This document shows positions 25,401-33,747 of a DNA stretch of 64,000 bases, piece by piece; the stretch's first letter is position 1; every line of letters starts with the position of its first letter. The position numbers were made by a program, and so were the translations under genes. Source of the DNA: Reticulitermes speratus (Eukaryota; Arthropoda; Insecta; Blattodea; Rhinotermitidae); NCBI GenBank assembly GCA_021186555.1, contig JAJKFL010000004.1:7182001-7246000 (forward strand), in the 5' to 3' direction. Under the pieces are notes generated by a model, which saw only the letters and a program-made list of their open reading frames with translations, had not been told where the DNA came from and made no database searches.

Positions 25401-27803
25401 CTACTGCTTGGAGTTTCCAGGTTGAGTTTTTGGCTCAGATGCTGCCTGTCCTGACTGAGATACAAAACTGACTGAATGTAACAAATGCCAGGACATAGGG
25501 GAATTCAAGGGAATGAAATTGCCAGTTAGTTAAAGCAGAATCTGAATGTCAACTTGTAGGATTTGAACCAGCCTGTGGCATCTTGGGGAGTCAGACCACT
25601 GGGGAATATATGAAGCAGAAAATATGACAGAAACATAAGGAAGGTTTCCTTCAGGGACGCTTTGCTGAAAGAACTAGAGAGCTACTAGGGTTAGGAACCA
25701 GGTGAGACAAGTAACAGGACTGTTAAATTTGTTGATTATCAGCTGTGGTACTCTGGCTGACCTGCTCTGGGGACCAGATTCATAAGCATGTTCAGCATGA
25801 AAGTACATCATCACTCCCACTATCACTGAAGAGTTGTCGCTGACATCAAAACATTCACTTGGCACATGTGATAGACTGTCAGCATATAAATCATGTAAAA
25901 TATCTTCGTGCACATGCTGTGCTTTTTGCACTGCACCATGTTGTCACTGATTTGTATAGCATAAATATTTATAGCCATACAGTGCAGGGAAATAGGAAGA
26001 AAAACATATACCTTATGCAAGTATCAAACTTCTTACTCCAAGCTTAAGTATTATGCAGTTCTAAAATGTACCAAGAGATGGCAACAGTGATGTAGAAAAA
26101 CTCCCGTGTGTAAAAGCATAAATGAATGTAGCCTGTCAATTACAGACAGTTGTCAAACTGTGTTAAACTTTGTAGCTGGTCAACAGTGTTAATAGAACAC
26201 CTGTACGTGGGAGACCTATTGACAGTGGGAATCATAAATAGTCCCACATATGGAAGGTCAGCCCCATATGTCTTACATGACTGCAGAGATTCTAGTTGAA
26301 TGAAAATGTCATCTGGAGTGTTACATTATTAAGTTATGTTACTATGTTAAGCTCCAGTTTAGCAAAGTCCTGCACAACTGCTAGAGGCCTGAAACTTAAG
26401 AAGGGAATGTACACTAGATTGAAGATGGTTGCTGTGCAAGGGTTTCTGACCCCTGGGCGCCAAAAGACGACTTTAATAAAACTGAACGTCACCTGAAGTC
26501 ATTGACCAAGAACATACAAAGTAATGGGCAACCATTTAAATCCTTGGTCTTCTGCAAAGTACACTGGGCACTGACTGGTAATTCCAGCACCAAAGAGTTA
26601 ATCTCATCTAATATAAATTTAAAAATATAAGATGGAAGATATTTTCTGAGCACAAAAACATTATTGTGTGCCATGTCCCATGTTTAAGAACCTTTTAAAA
26701 GAATTTCTAAGGGTTTAAGAAACCAGTGGTTATGAGACTTGAGTGACGGTCACCTCTTCTGTACCTTGAAAAACAGTTGGCATTGTGTGGAACAGTTGAA
26801 TATGGTGCTGAACAGAACAGCTGGCAGGGTTCATTCATGGAGTAGAATGTGAAAGGTGCCTGATAAGTAAGGTAATACAATTATTTGCAGTACGGTTGGT
26901 TGTAGGTGTTTCAGCATCCACCATACAGCCCAGACCTCTGCCTTTCTGATGTCTGTTTGGGCCCTTAAACAATCACCTTCCTGGAAGGAACTTTTAGAGA
27001 TATGTGACGTGACGTGTGTTGTTGCTGTCAGAGATGAACCCTGACCTTTATTGCAAGTGTAACTGCCTTGCAGGCAATGTGATTATGTTGAGAAATAGTA
27101 CTGTAAAAGTATGTCTTTATTGCCATGTAATATAACAATGCAGTTAACAGTCTTCTCACAAAAAAATTGTGTTATGTTACATTTCAGATGTCTTTGTATG
27201 TCTCAAACTCACATGCAGAAGAATACCATGATGGCACAAACAGTGTAAATACAACAGTTGTTGCAAGCACAACTTTTTCTGAACATGTCATTGGTTCAGT
27301 AATTGTGGCTGATAAGGCTTCATACCACATAGTACTTTCACTTCTTCTCCCTCTGTTCTCTCCCTTGCTCTCCCCATCCTAGAAACTTTAAAAGGCAGGC
27401 ATAAACATTTTTAGTTCCTTAAGGTTGTGGTGGTACAGTTCTGGCTGTGTAGTATTACCCCAGCATTTGCTTGAGTTATTGAGTAGAAGATGAAAACAAA
27501 CCTCCAAACCAAGCCTGAAGCTGGGATGTCATGGTATGAATGAGTGTTACCAACTTATTTACCATATTTTATTTTGTTGCCTGTGAACCTTGTAGTAGTG
27601 AGGAGTCCAGTAACTTAACATATCTACTGAATAAAATTACATGTTGTTGTATGTTATTTTAACAGAGAGAAGAAAAGCAGCGGCTGATGGCAGAGAAACG
27701 AAGCAAGAAACAGGATCCCTTGATACGGAAATGCCGTGACAGAAAACATCGCTTGAAAGTTAGAAAATTGAAGAAGCAAGGGAAAGCCACAACTCTTGTG
27801 TGA
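8116..27803 (+). CDS. DDX51: ATP-dependent DEAD-box RNA helicase DDX51 (Dbp73D/Dbp6 type)
   Basis: Eleven exons join to about 692 residues, close to known DDX51 proteins. The N-terminus [11 protein letters not shown] matches the family start (hydrophobic LF, then R-Y), so I chose the ATG at 8116; an in-frame ATG at 8101 would add five residues. A charged Lys/Glu-rich region (about 10-165) precedes the core. Motifs: SAPTGSGKT (242-250), TPGR (334-337), DEAD (359-362), SAT (412-414), [10 protein letters not shown] (551-560), [10 protein letters not shown] (581-590). The C-terminus is basic. Family role: nucleolar helicase in 60S ribosomal subunit assembly. Exon 5 holds one surplus base and exon 8 appears to lack one, so the genomic frame is interrupted unless these are assembly errors; exon 11 needs an AGAG acceptor. 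Introns are full of transposon remnants. Coding identity is secure; integrity of this copy is not. Confidence 0.93.
8139..10096. other. DDX51 intron 1
   Basis: Nearly 2 kb with no exon seen. About 9400-9525 carries a dispersed repeat with CTCTTCTGGGATGTTATAC, shared with the inverted-repeat pair near 43.9 kb, and ending in a CCAAAACGTTGG motif typical of insect retroelement debris. The rest is unassigned. Confidence 0.5.
10097..10568 (+). CDS. DDX51: DDX51 exon 2
   Basis: A 472-nt exon with a TTTGCTTTCAG acceptor and an AAG/GTGTGT donor, leaving in phase 0. It encodes [17 protein letters not shown], then a helical [14 protein letters not shown] stretch, then a Lys/Glu-rich disordered region ending in [16 protein letters not shown]. 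Confidence 0.92.
10569..12526. other. DDX51 intron 2
   Basis: Holds a hAT-type miniature element at 11723-12317 (listed separately). A CACATCCCAGAAGAGAG motif near 10840 belongs to the dispersed repeat also seen near 9.4, 41.5 and 44.0 kb. No exon was seen. Confidence 0.5.
11723..12317. mobile_element. hAT-type nonautonomous element (MITE), about 595 bp
   Basis: Terminal inverted repeats CAATGTTTCTCAACC and GGTTGAGAAACATTG are of the common hAT type (C-A-R-T-G-T-T-T-C-T-C-A-A). Subterminal sequence echoes itself with GACCCA near the left end and GACCCACATTTGG near the right. The 8-bp target duplication is no longer recognisable, so the copy is old. Non-coding. Confidence 0.75.
12527..12677 (+). 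CDS. DDX51: DDX51 exon 3
   Basis: A 151-nt exon from a TTTAATAG acceptor to a CCAG/GTAATT donor, phase 0 in and phase 1 out. It encodes [15 protein letters not shown] and continues to NIAHFFP, the segment just before the Q-motif region (FFPVQ) that recognises the adenine base in DEAD-box proteins. Confidence 0.93.
12678..14642. other. DDX51 intron 3
   Basis: About 2 kb, no exon seen. It holds retroelement-like remnants around 13190-13310 and 14155-14205 (TTTTGGTCTACTTATAG and CATCTTCAGGGGG motifs). A segment at 13673-13765 (AAGAGATGGCAGTAGCAAT) is repeated in diverged form at 26070-26140. Confidence 0.45.
14643..14773 (+). CDS. DDX51: DDX51 exon 4 with Walker A motif
   Basis: A 131-nt exon from TTGTTCAG to CAG/GTAATAG, phase 1 in and phase 0 out. 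It encodes [15 protein letters not shown] and SAPTGSGKT, motif I, which binds the ATP phosphates. Confidence 0.94.
14774..16557. other. DDX51 intron 4
   Basis: Mostly an old inverted-repeat element (14916-15679, listed separately) plus AT-rich DNA. No exon was seen. Confidence 0.5.
14916..15679. mobile_element. Diverged Tigger-like element, probable
   Basis: Imperfect inverted ends flanked by TA: TACTGTGTTGCCTGAATAAG at left and CTTATGCGGGAAACACTGTA at right. Internal phrases such as CATCTAAGAAGTTTTT resemble the elements at 30544 and 33247. No transposase frame is visible. The boundaries are a best estimate. Confidence 0.45.
16558..16736 (+). CDS. DDX51: DDX51 exon 5, contains one surplus base (frameshift)
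   Basis: It begins after TGTGTTACCAG with [17 protein letters not shown] (motif Ia region) and ends at the donor A/GTCAGT with KEQQQLVAS. The first part lies in one frame up to VLVTGQ and the last part in another. The exon is 179 nt, but 178 is required by the phases of its neighbours (0 in, 1 out). The surplus base lies in the C/T-run stretch about 16695-16708. This is either a homopolymer assembly error or a real frameshift in this allele. Confidence 0.88.
16737..18206. other. DDX51 intron 5
   Basis: No exon. It contains a tandemly repeated 50-bp segment (GAGCAGTT, then CTGCTTCTTATTC) at about 16993-17040 and 17071-17120. A decayed tRNA-like SINE head lies near 17310-17400, with a worn B-box-like GGAGTTTGAATC. 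Confidence 0.4.
18207..18398 (+). CDS. DDX51: DDX51 exon 6 with DEAD box
   Basis: A 192-nt exon from ATGCAG to GCAG/GTAAGT, phase 1 at both ends. It encodes [15 protein letters not shown] (motif Ib) and [11 protein letters not shown] (motif II, ATP hydrolysis). Confidence 0.95.
18399..19669. other. DDX51 intron 6
   Basis: AT-rich, about 1.3 kb. Nothing recognisable beyond scattered short open frames. Confidence 0.4.
19670..19858 (+). CDS. DDX51: DDX51 exon 7 with SAT motif
   Basis: A 189-nt exon from TTTATTTCAG to GATGGGG/GTGAGT, phase 1 at both ends. It encodes [19 protein letters not shown], containing motif III (SAT), which couples ATP hydrolysis to unwinding. Confidence 0.94.
19859..21482. 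other. DDX51 intron 7
   Basis: It contains a decayed SINE of family B at about 19960-20235 (CCACCCAGTCTCTTACC and GCCAACCACTGGCTTCC). The rest is unassigned AT-rich sequence. Confidence 0.5.
19960..20235 (+). repeat. SINE family B, decayed copy
   Basis: Matches the body of the better copies at 28315, 42445 and 63310: ACCCACCCAG, GGGTACCAGAG, GTGGGGCATGAAGC, GGTGCCAAG and AATGAGTGGAACT in the same order. The tRNA-like head is too worn to read. Confidence 0.65.
21483..21788 (+). CDS. DDX51: DDX51 exon 8, apparent one-base deletion or shifted acceptor
   Basis: From the acceptor TTTGATTACAG the exon reads [15 protein letters not shown]. The frame then breaks near 21527 and continues one base out as [18 protein letters not shown]. 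It runs on through [15 protein letters not shown] (motif IV region) to GEIDV at a GATGT/GTGAGT donor (phase 2). It is 306 nt, one short of what the phases require. An alternative acceptor at 21525-21526 would restore frame but discard family-like coding sequence (DFVGK). Confidence 0.88.
21883..22140 (-). repeat. tRNA-derived SINE, family C
   Basis: Read on the minus strand it has a tRNA-like head with GCCATGGCTCAGGCGG (A box region) and GGTTCGATCCCGGG (B box). The body TGGGATTTGTGGTGGACAAA follows. Diverged copies occur at 39365-39475 and 61900-62103, also in minus orientation. Confidence 0.8.
22366..22408. repeat. (AAT)n microsatellite
   Basis: About 14 uninterrupted AAT/TAA triplets in DDX51 intron 8, followed by mixed CTG and ACT triplets. 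Confidence 0.95.
23377..23542 (+). CDS. DDX51: DDX51 exon 9 with motifs V and VI
   Basis: A 166-nt exon from TCTGTTACAG to CAG/GTATGTG, phase 2 in and phase 0 out. It encodes [18 protein letters not shown] (motif V) and [15 protein letters not shown] (motif VI, arginine finger), the end of the second RecA-like domain. Confidence 0.95.
23543..24647. other. DDX51 intron 9
   Basis: AT-rich, about 1.1 kb, with a short (TTG)n(CTG)n tract at 24621-24645 running into the exon 10 acceptor. No repeat family was recognised. Confidence 0.45.
24648..24781 (+). CDS. DDX51: DDX51 exon 10
   Basis: A 134-nt exon from GCTGCTGCAG to TGGAG/GTGGGA, phase 0 in and phase 2 out. It encodes [17 protein letters not shown] and then a helical acidic segment [20 protein letters not shown], matching the helicase tail region of the family. 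Confidence 0.92.
24806..25320 (-). mobile_element. Degraded IS630/mariner-superfamily transposon remnant
   Basis: It begins with an ACAGGGTGATTGGAAAGTAA type end. On the minus strand, about 25215-25100 reads [14 protein letters not shown] and continues in damaged form through the place where the family has its D-G-A-P-P-H catalytic stretch and the P-P-R-S-P-D-L motif. Frameshifts and substitutions abound. The right boundary is uncertain. Confidence 0.5.
26906..27012 (+). mobile_element. Mariner-type transposase fragment
   Basis: Reads [16 protein letters not shown] then LGP, after which the frame stops. HPPYSPDL is the conserved segment around the second catalytic Asp of mariner transposases. 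Only a fragment survives; no terminal repeats were found nearby. Confidence 0.65.
27668..27803 (+). CDS. DDX51: DDX51 exon 11, C-terminus and stop
   Basis: It encodes [17 protein letters not shown] and a very basic tail ([18 protein letters not shown]) ending KATTLV and TGA at 27801. Frame continuity with exon 10 requires splicing after the second AG of AACAGAG (27666-27667). Using the first AG (27664-27665) would give an early stop about seven codons on. A slipped (AG)n unit could also explain this. Confidence 0.85.
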
Positions 27804-28314
27804 TAAGAGGTGTGTGTAAGGTGTCCTGTAACTGTAGTAGCCTGTACCATTGTTTCTCACAATTTTGATATTGCAGATCAGTAAATGTTAACAAATTTCT
27901 ATGGACTGTTACCCCATGAGCCCACTTATTAATGTATTGAACTCAGTTTTATCATATCAAAACAAAATGATCGTATATCAGAAATTTTTATGTAACATGT
28001 ATTCATCTTTAACACAAATTGAATGTGTTAAATGTATTAATGAAGGTAATTACATATTTCTAATACTCTGCAATCAGCAGCAGGCCACAGATCACAGTTT
28101 GAGAAACACTGGCTTATACTTTGTGCCTTTCTTGTGGTGTTACATTCTTGTAAATTTTAATGGGAGTTGTAATCCCTCTCAGAACTGTGCCTTGAAGGCA
28201 GTTGTTTATATTGCTTGTTTAAAGGAACTGAAAATAATATTTCAGTGTTGTGCCTTACACCTTCAGTCATTCCTTGTCCATGTACCCCAAAAGTGTGCAT
28301 GTAACATGTGTGAG

Positions 28315-28660
28315 CCAAGATAGCTCAATAAATGGTTTGCATCCTGGCTGGAAAGTGGGGTTCAGTTCCTGGCAGGGACAAGCTTTTTCTCTTCTGTTGA
28401 TTGACTAGGTATTGGTCTGGCCAACTGAGGAATCGTGGTTGAATTTATAGCAGGAGAAGGCATTTTCTCTTCTCCAAAGCATCCAAACCAGCTCTGGCAC
28501 CCACCCAGCCTCCTAATTGGGTACAGGGACTCTTTGCTGGGGAGTAAAATGGGTGGGGTCTGAAGCTGACCACTCACCGTGCATCTAGTGCCAAGATTAA
28601 GAATGAGTGGAGCTATACCTCCACCCCCCGCATGGCTTCATGACATGCGCAGGGATGACT
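28315..28660 (+). repeat. SINE family B
   Basis: Worn tRNA-like head with a B-box-like GGTTCAGTTCC, then the family body: CCACCCAGCCTCCTAATTGG, GGGTGGGGTCTGAAGCTGAC and AAGAATGAGTGGAGCTATAC. Shared with copies at 42445, 44530, 45165 and 63310. Confidence 0.75.
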
Positions 28661-29896
28661 TGACTCTTTTGCCACATCCATACATGCCGTGGGCCCTCCC
28701 AGCATCCCATCCTGAGTGTACTGATCCTTGGGATTTACATGGTTGGAGCATGAAGCTGTGTGCCAACCTCGAACTGGTGCTCAGTTTAAATTCTACACTT
28801 TGTAGATGCCTTGATGGCATTGTGTTTAGGCACTGAGACAATATGAATGTTGTGTGACTTGGTAACAAGCTACTGGAATTTCAGCCTTTGACTCCATAAT
28901 TTAACCTTCACGTGCTATGTGATGTGTCAATAAAACCGCAAGTACACAGTCCAGCTGACCAAGCATTACATTTTATCAATGCTAATAATGCAAGTTAAAA
29001 TATAGCCACCAGCCACATAACAGTGGGAGATTTGAAGTCCACTGTTCGAAGAAAATCCTTCCCAAGTCCATTGCATATGGGAAGAGGAGAATTGGCACAG
29101 ATGTGGCCCAATGTTTTAAATACAATATCAGATTAGATAGTCGTATGTTGTCACTGTCATCAGAGGCCAGTCACATTTGACATCAGAAATTTCACTTTTA
29201 GAGAAACATTGTGTGTGTTTTTACCTGCCATGTTTTAGAGTCATGAACTTCAAGAATATATGATATTTTATGTAGCAAGTAGCATATCACCTACTGTATG
29301 CACCACATATCCTGAAGTTTAATGTACACCATAAGTATGAGAGGTTAATCTCAAGTAGGGGCATAGGTGGTGGGGGAGGCGAGTGGTTCGGCCGCCACAG
29401 GCAGCAGAGTTGAAGGGGTGGCAAAATGAATATTTTAAATGAAAAAATTGACTGTCAGCACTCAACGGTTTTTAAATTGCTGAGCCGAATATAAGGCAAT
29501 TCAATAATAATTGAGATTTTTTAGAGTTCGTGATTTCTGTTAGGGGTGGCTATTTTGATTACTCAACCTGGATGCCAAGACACCTAGCTACGTTACTGAT
29601 CTCAAGAAAAAATATATATATATATCATACATACAAAATGTATTGAGTTTCTAATAGCAGAAAACAACTGTTGATGTAGTAACTGTAGCAGATTTCTGTA
29701 ACAGTTGATAATAATTAAGTGTAGGAGCAACTTTGTGTCCTATAAAACATTTTTGTGTAATGGGATTTTGTTAGATTGTAGGATCATAGTTTTAGATATT
29801 TTGTTGGTATTGTAAATTTTAGATTATATTCTGTATGTTTGTGGTGAATGCCTGCACTCTTGGTCTCATGAACCTTGCAAACTTCTGGCTGCCCAG

Positions 29897-30040
29897 TGAT
29901 GTTATAAACCTATTTGTAAGGTAGAAGAACATATGTGCAAATTTCTGCTACTGCCAGTAATAAAATGGTGATGTTATAAACCTATTTGTAAGGTAGAAGA
30001 ACCTATATGCAAATTTCTGCTACTGCCAGTAATAAAATGG
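29897..30040. repeat. 72-bp tandem duplication
   Basis: Two consecutive copies of a 72-bp segment beginning TGATGTTATAAACC and ending AATAAAATGG, differing at only a few positions (for example ACATATGTGC and ACCTATATGC). A young local duplication. Confidence 0.9.
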
Positions 30041-30543
30041 TGGTGAAATTGCTGCCTGCATAGATTACATTTGTGTTGATACGTGCTTCAAACCACTGTA
30101 GCTGGAGCCTGGTTTACTCCATTATTGAAAAGGGGTCAGGGCACAGACCAGTGACTGGACCTATCACCCTGTGAATTATAGCACAGTGTATTAACTAATG
30201 CTGGGACCATCAAATCCCCACTGTCTTTTCAATGAGAATGCAGTCAGACCCCAATATAGTGTCCCACGATATAGCACCACCCTCACTGAGCACCTATGAA
30301 AGTCTGTGAATGGAAATTCTCTATTATACAGTATTTGAATTTACCACCTCCCTTGATATACTGCCACAAATTATGGTGGACAGTGGCAGTATGTCAGGAT
30401 TTGACTGTATTAAACTTCACTGACCTAATATATTCTGTTTCGTGGAGAGGTTATTCTGTTTCATGCTGTGTTACTGCAGTTCTGTGTATCTCTTACAGCA
30501 GGCAAAGAAATTTATCTACAGATAAACCAGGTGAAACTAAATA

Positions 30544-30718
30544 CAGTAGAACCCGGATAAGAAGTCCCCGCATAAGAAGTTTTCCCCTATAAGAAGTCTG
30601 ATTTTTAAAGTCCCGAAATCCTATTGCTTTTAATAAGCTTCCTTCTTAATAAGTCTTCCTGCTTAAGGAGTCCCTAATCCTCTGGTCCCTTGAATGACTT
30701 CTTAACAGCGTTCTACTG
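30544..30718. mobile_element. Tigger-like MITE, 175 bp
   Basis: Ends CAGTAGAACCCGGATAAG and GCGTTCTACTG, flanked on each side by TA. It is a shorter, inverted relative of the element at 33247-33747, with which it shares AGTCCCCGCATAAGAAG in reverse complement. Confidence 0.8.
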
Positions 30719-31026
30719 TATACTTATTGCATGCTCATTGAAAATTAAGTGGGAAGATTTAGCAATTTTGGTCTCTTAGAAGACGGCTTCATAGACAAAG
30801 CTTGCTGTTAATGCAGCTTAAGCAGCGATTCTGCTGCTGTACCGATTACATCGACCATTCCCATGGTAAATCACATGTAAGGCGTACATATACATATGGC
30901 AAAAGGTAACAACATGAATTCCTCTTAAATTACATCTGCCAAAGAATAGTACAATTCTTTTAATTAGCACAAAATTTAAGGGCCACAGAAGCAATTACTG
31001 TATTCAAGAAGCCTGTTGAGTAATTA

Positions 31027-31484
31027 CAGCAGAATTCCTTTAATCTGACATCCAATAATTCAGAAATCCTGATAATCAGGCATCTGAGGAGAGTAGTTCC
31101 AAGACCAGAAGTTTTGCTTTTTACCAGAAACAAGCTTCATCAATGAAACAGGCAGATCTCAGGGACATGTTCAGAAAGGCCTACAAGAATGTCTGTACAT
31201 CAACCGTTGGGGTATCTCCTGATCCCTTGTTTCCTACTCCAACCCCTCAGGTGTGAAGACTCCAAAAAACACAGCAGAGGACCCTGATGACCCTGAACCA
31301 GCAGATGAAGGAGATGTCCAAATGGAATACTCCTCTGATTGGTTGTACAGCCCAAATATAGGAGCAGTAATCAAAAATTACCTGTAAGAACTTAGGTCAG
31401 TATAGGTACCGTTGGATACTCGGAATATTAGGTAATTTAGCACCTGTTGCGTCTTGTGCAAGTCAGATTAATGGAATTTTGCTG
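31027..31484 (+). mobile_element. Tigger-like element, internally deleted, with transposase C-terminal remnant
   Basis: Inverted ends CAGCAGAATTCC and GGAATTTTGCTG with TA on both sides; the left end matches that of the element at 1487. Inside, the plus strand keeps a fragment reading KQADLRDMFRKAYKNV, then PDDPEPADEGDVQMEY in a broken frame, consistent with the variable tail of a pogo-type transposase. The tail assignment is inferred. Confidence 0.6.
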
Positions 31485-33246
31485 TATTTTGTCAAGGTAA
31501 AAAACCTGCTCATGAATTACAATCTAGGATCATTCCTGAATCTTTAATCCTCCTTTTCAGTTAGTGTACTTTATTTATGTACTGCATTTCCTTGTATGCG
31601 TCTTTTGAAAGTTGACTAATTTGACAAACCTGTAGTGATGTTATGGGAACATATGTCAGAAACTGTGTAAAGCAGTGTCATGTGCGTATGGTATATTGTA
31701 CATTTTTTAAGTTCTCTGTGGAGTTCTTCATTAAACACTACTGATGTTGATTCAAACTTGCAGTTCCCATCACCACAGTCTTCTCATAGTATAAATGTTT
31801 TGTCATTTTATTTATCTAATAGTAATGTACCAATACAGATGAACTCCAAATATTTTTCAAGTCAGGACACTCAGTGATAGTTTGTATGCCCAGCACTTAA
31901 CCTGGCCTCCTAATAATGCAAAGACAGTTTGACAGAATAAACAATTCTGCAAGGTGGTCTAGATGTAAATTTTTCCATCAGATGTTGACATAATTCCACT
32001 GCTGTTTATAGCTGCCATCTAGTGATGCTATCATAAGTAACTGATTTTAATTTGGTTTCAGTTACAAGCATTAAGGTGGAAGTTGGAAGGTGGGTGGAAC
32101 TAGCTCTGGATTGTGTGGAATGGTGTTTTTTTATTGGTGATGTTGAATTTTTAGGTTCTGCTTAAGATGGTTATGTGTCTGGACTTTGTAATTTGTATTC
32201 AAAAAAGAACACATTGTTTTGGGTGCTGGAGCTGTTCAGTGATTAACAATCGCTTTTACTGTGAGACAGAGGTCAGTATGTACCTCCATTCCTTTCCACT
32301 GAGGGTGGGAAAGATCCAGATTGCTGAAATGTGTTATTTTTTTAATACATGATGGTAAACAAAGTCCACAAACAAGTAGGTAAACTGAAGTGTAATACAC
32401 TACTGTCAGAACAGGTTCTACTGCAACAGGGTGGTTACTGCTGCTGTTTAACATAAATGTACATGAAAAGGGAACCAGCATTTAGCGAAGCAAAGCCCTA
32501 CAGAAATCCTGACATAAATTGACACACTGGACAGCTGGTCTGTTACATAGGGTTTGCAATGTAGGGATGGAAGTGCAAGGTCTGTAATATCTGGTGTCCA
32601 CCTGACATGAGTACTTTTGTGGGAATTTGATCTAGTCAGTGTTTTTCCTTGTTACATGTGCCGATCATGTGTCTTACCTTACGAGGCTTTTCCTTTATCA
32701 CAAATGTTTCAGATGCCTAAGCTGAAAGGTTGAGAAGTCATAAGCACGAATAACGTCATACACTCATAGTTGAGAGCAGGGGATTATTACATAATAAGGT
32801 ACAAAATATTAATTTAAAAAATGATAATTCTTGTTTCAATTGTCAAATATTTTATGCGAATTATTTTAGAAATTTCAGTGGCATTAAGACGTTTGCCTAC
32901 CATATTTAATATCAGTACCATAATGTCACATTTTCCAGTGGTTATACAAAATATTTGACAACGTGAACGTACATTTAGAAGCTCTGATTTCTTTCAAATG
33001 TTTATTTCACTGAACAGATATTTGCCAGATTTAGTTTTTTCTTTAGTGTCCTAACACCTCTTGTAAACTACATTGTAGCATATTAACATCTGACAGACTA
33101 CTTGGCCTCTGGATTTTGTTCATCATCTGGTCTAAAGTCCGGCAGCCTACTAGTTCTGAATATTATATATCGTTTTCACAAACCTGTAGAATTGAAAAAC
33201 ATCTGAAATTTTTCAGGCTTTATACTGTATTTACCATTTTAAACTA

Positions 33247-33747
33247 CAGTAGAACCCTGTTAAGAAGTCTTTCAAGGGGCCAGAGGATTAGAGACTTCTT
33301 AAGCGGGAAGACTTATTAAGAGGGAAAGCATTAAAAGCAATAGGACAGTAACTAGTACATTAAACATACAGAAATAAAAACAAATTCATCTGGGCAGAGA
33401 TCGATCACATCATAGCATATATCGCATATATCGATAGTCGATAGCAAGTGATGGATGAATCAACAGCAGCTTAAGGTTTTTCATATTTGAAGGAAATAAA
33501 ACTTTGGAAATGAAATTTTTTTATACATATCTTTAAAAACTTATTAAACGGGTAAAATTTCCTAAAATATCGTACTCTTGGTATCATGAGATTCAACTTC
33601 TTAGGTGGGAAAACTTAATAAGTGGGAAGCTTCATATCCGGGAAAAATTAATGCACGCATTATGGATTTTATTTCAGGACTTTAAAAATCAGTCTTCTTA
33701 CAGGGGAAAACTTCTTATGCGGGGGGCTTCTTATCCGGGTTCTACTG
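33247..33747. mobile_element. Tigger-like MITE, 501 bp
   Basis: Ends CAGTAGAACCCTGTTAAG and CTTATCCGGGTTCTACTG, flanked by TA. Both arms have subterminal repeats of CTTCTTA and its complement. The centre is AT-rich without a reading frame. Same family as the element at 30544. Confidence 0.8.

Larger units (their letters stand above)
24782..27665. other. DDX51 intron 10
   Basis: The longest intron, about 2.9 kb. It holds an IS630/mariner-type transposase remnant (24806-25320), a second mariner fragment (26906-27012) and a diverged copy of the 13.7-kb repeat (26070-26140). Otherwise unassigned. Confidence 0.5.

Noticed and set aside
27901-28323. A 140-residue open frame after DDX51
   Set aside because: AT-rich composition, no motif, and it lies in the likely 3' untranslated region beside a hAT end and a SINE.
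28315-28340. AATAAA at 28327 as the DDX51 polyadenylation signal
   Set aside because: It lies within the tRNA-like head of a SINE, and several other AATAAA sites occur downstream; there is no basis for choosing one.
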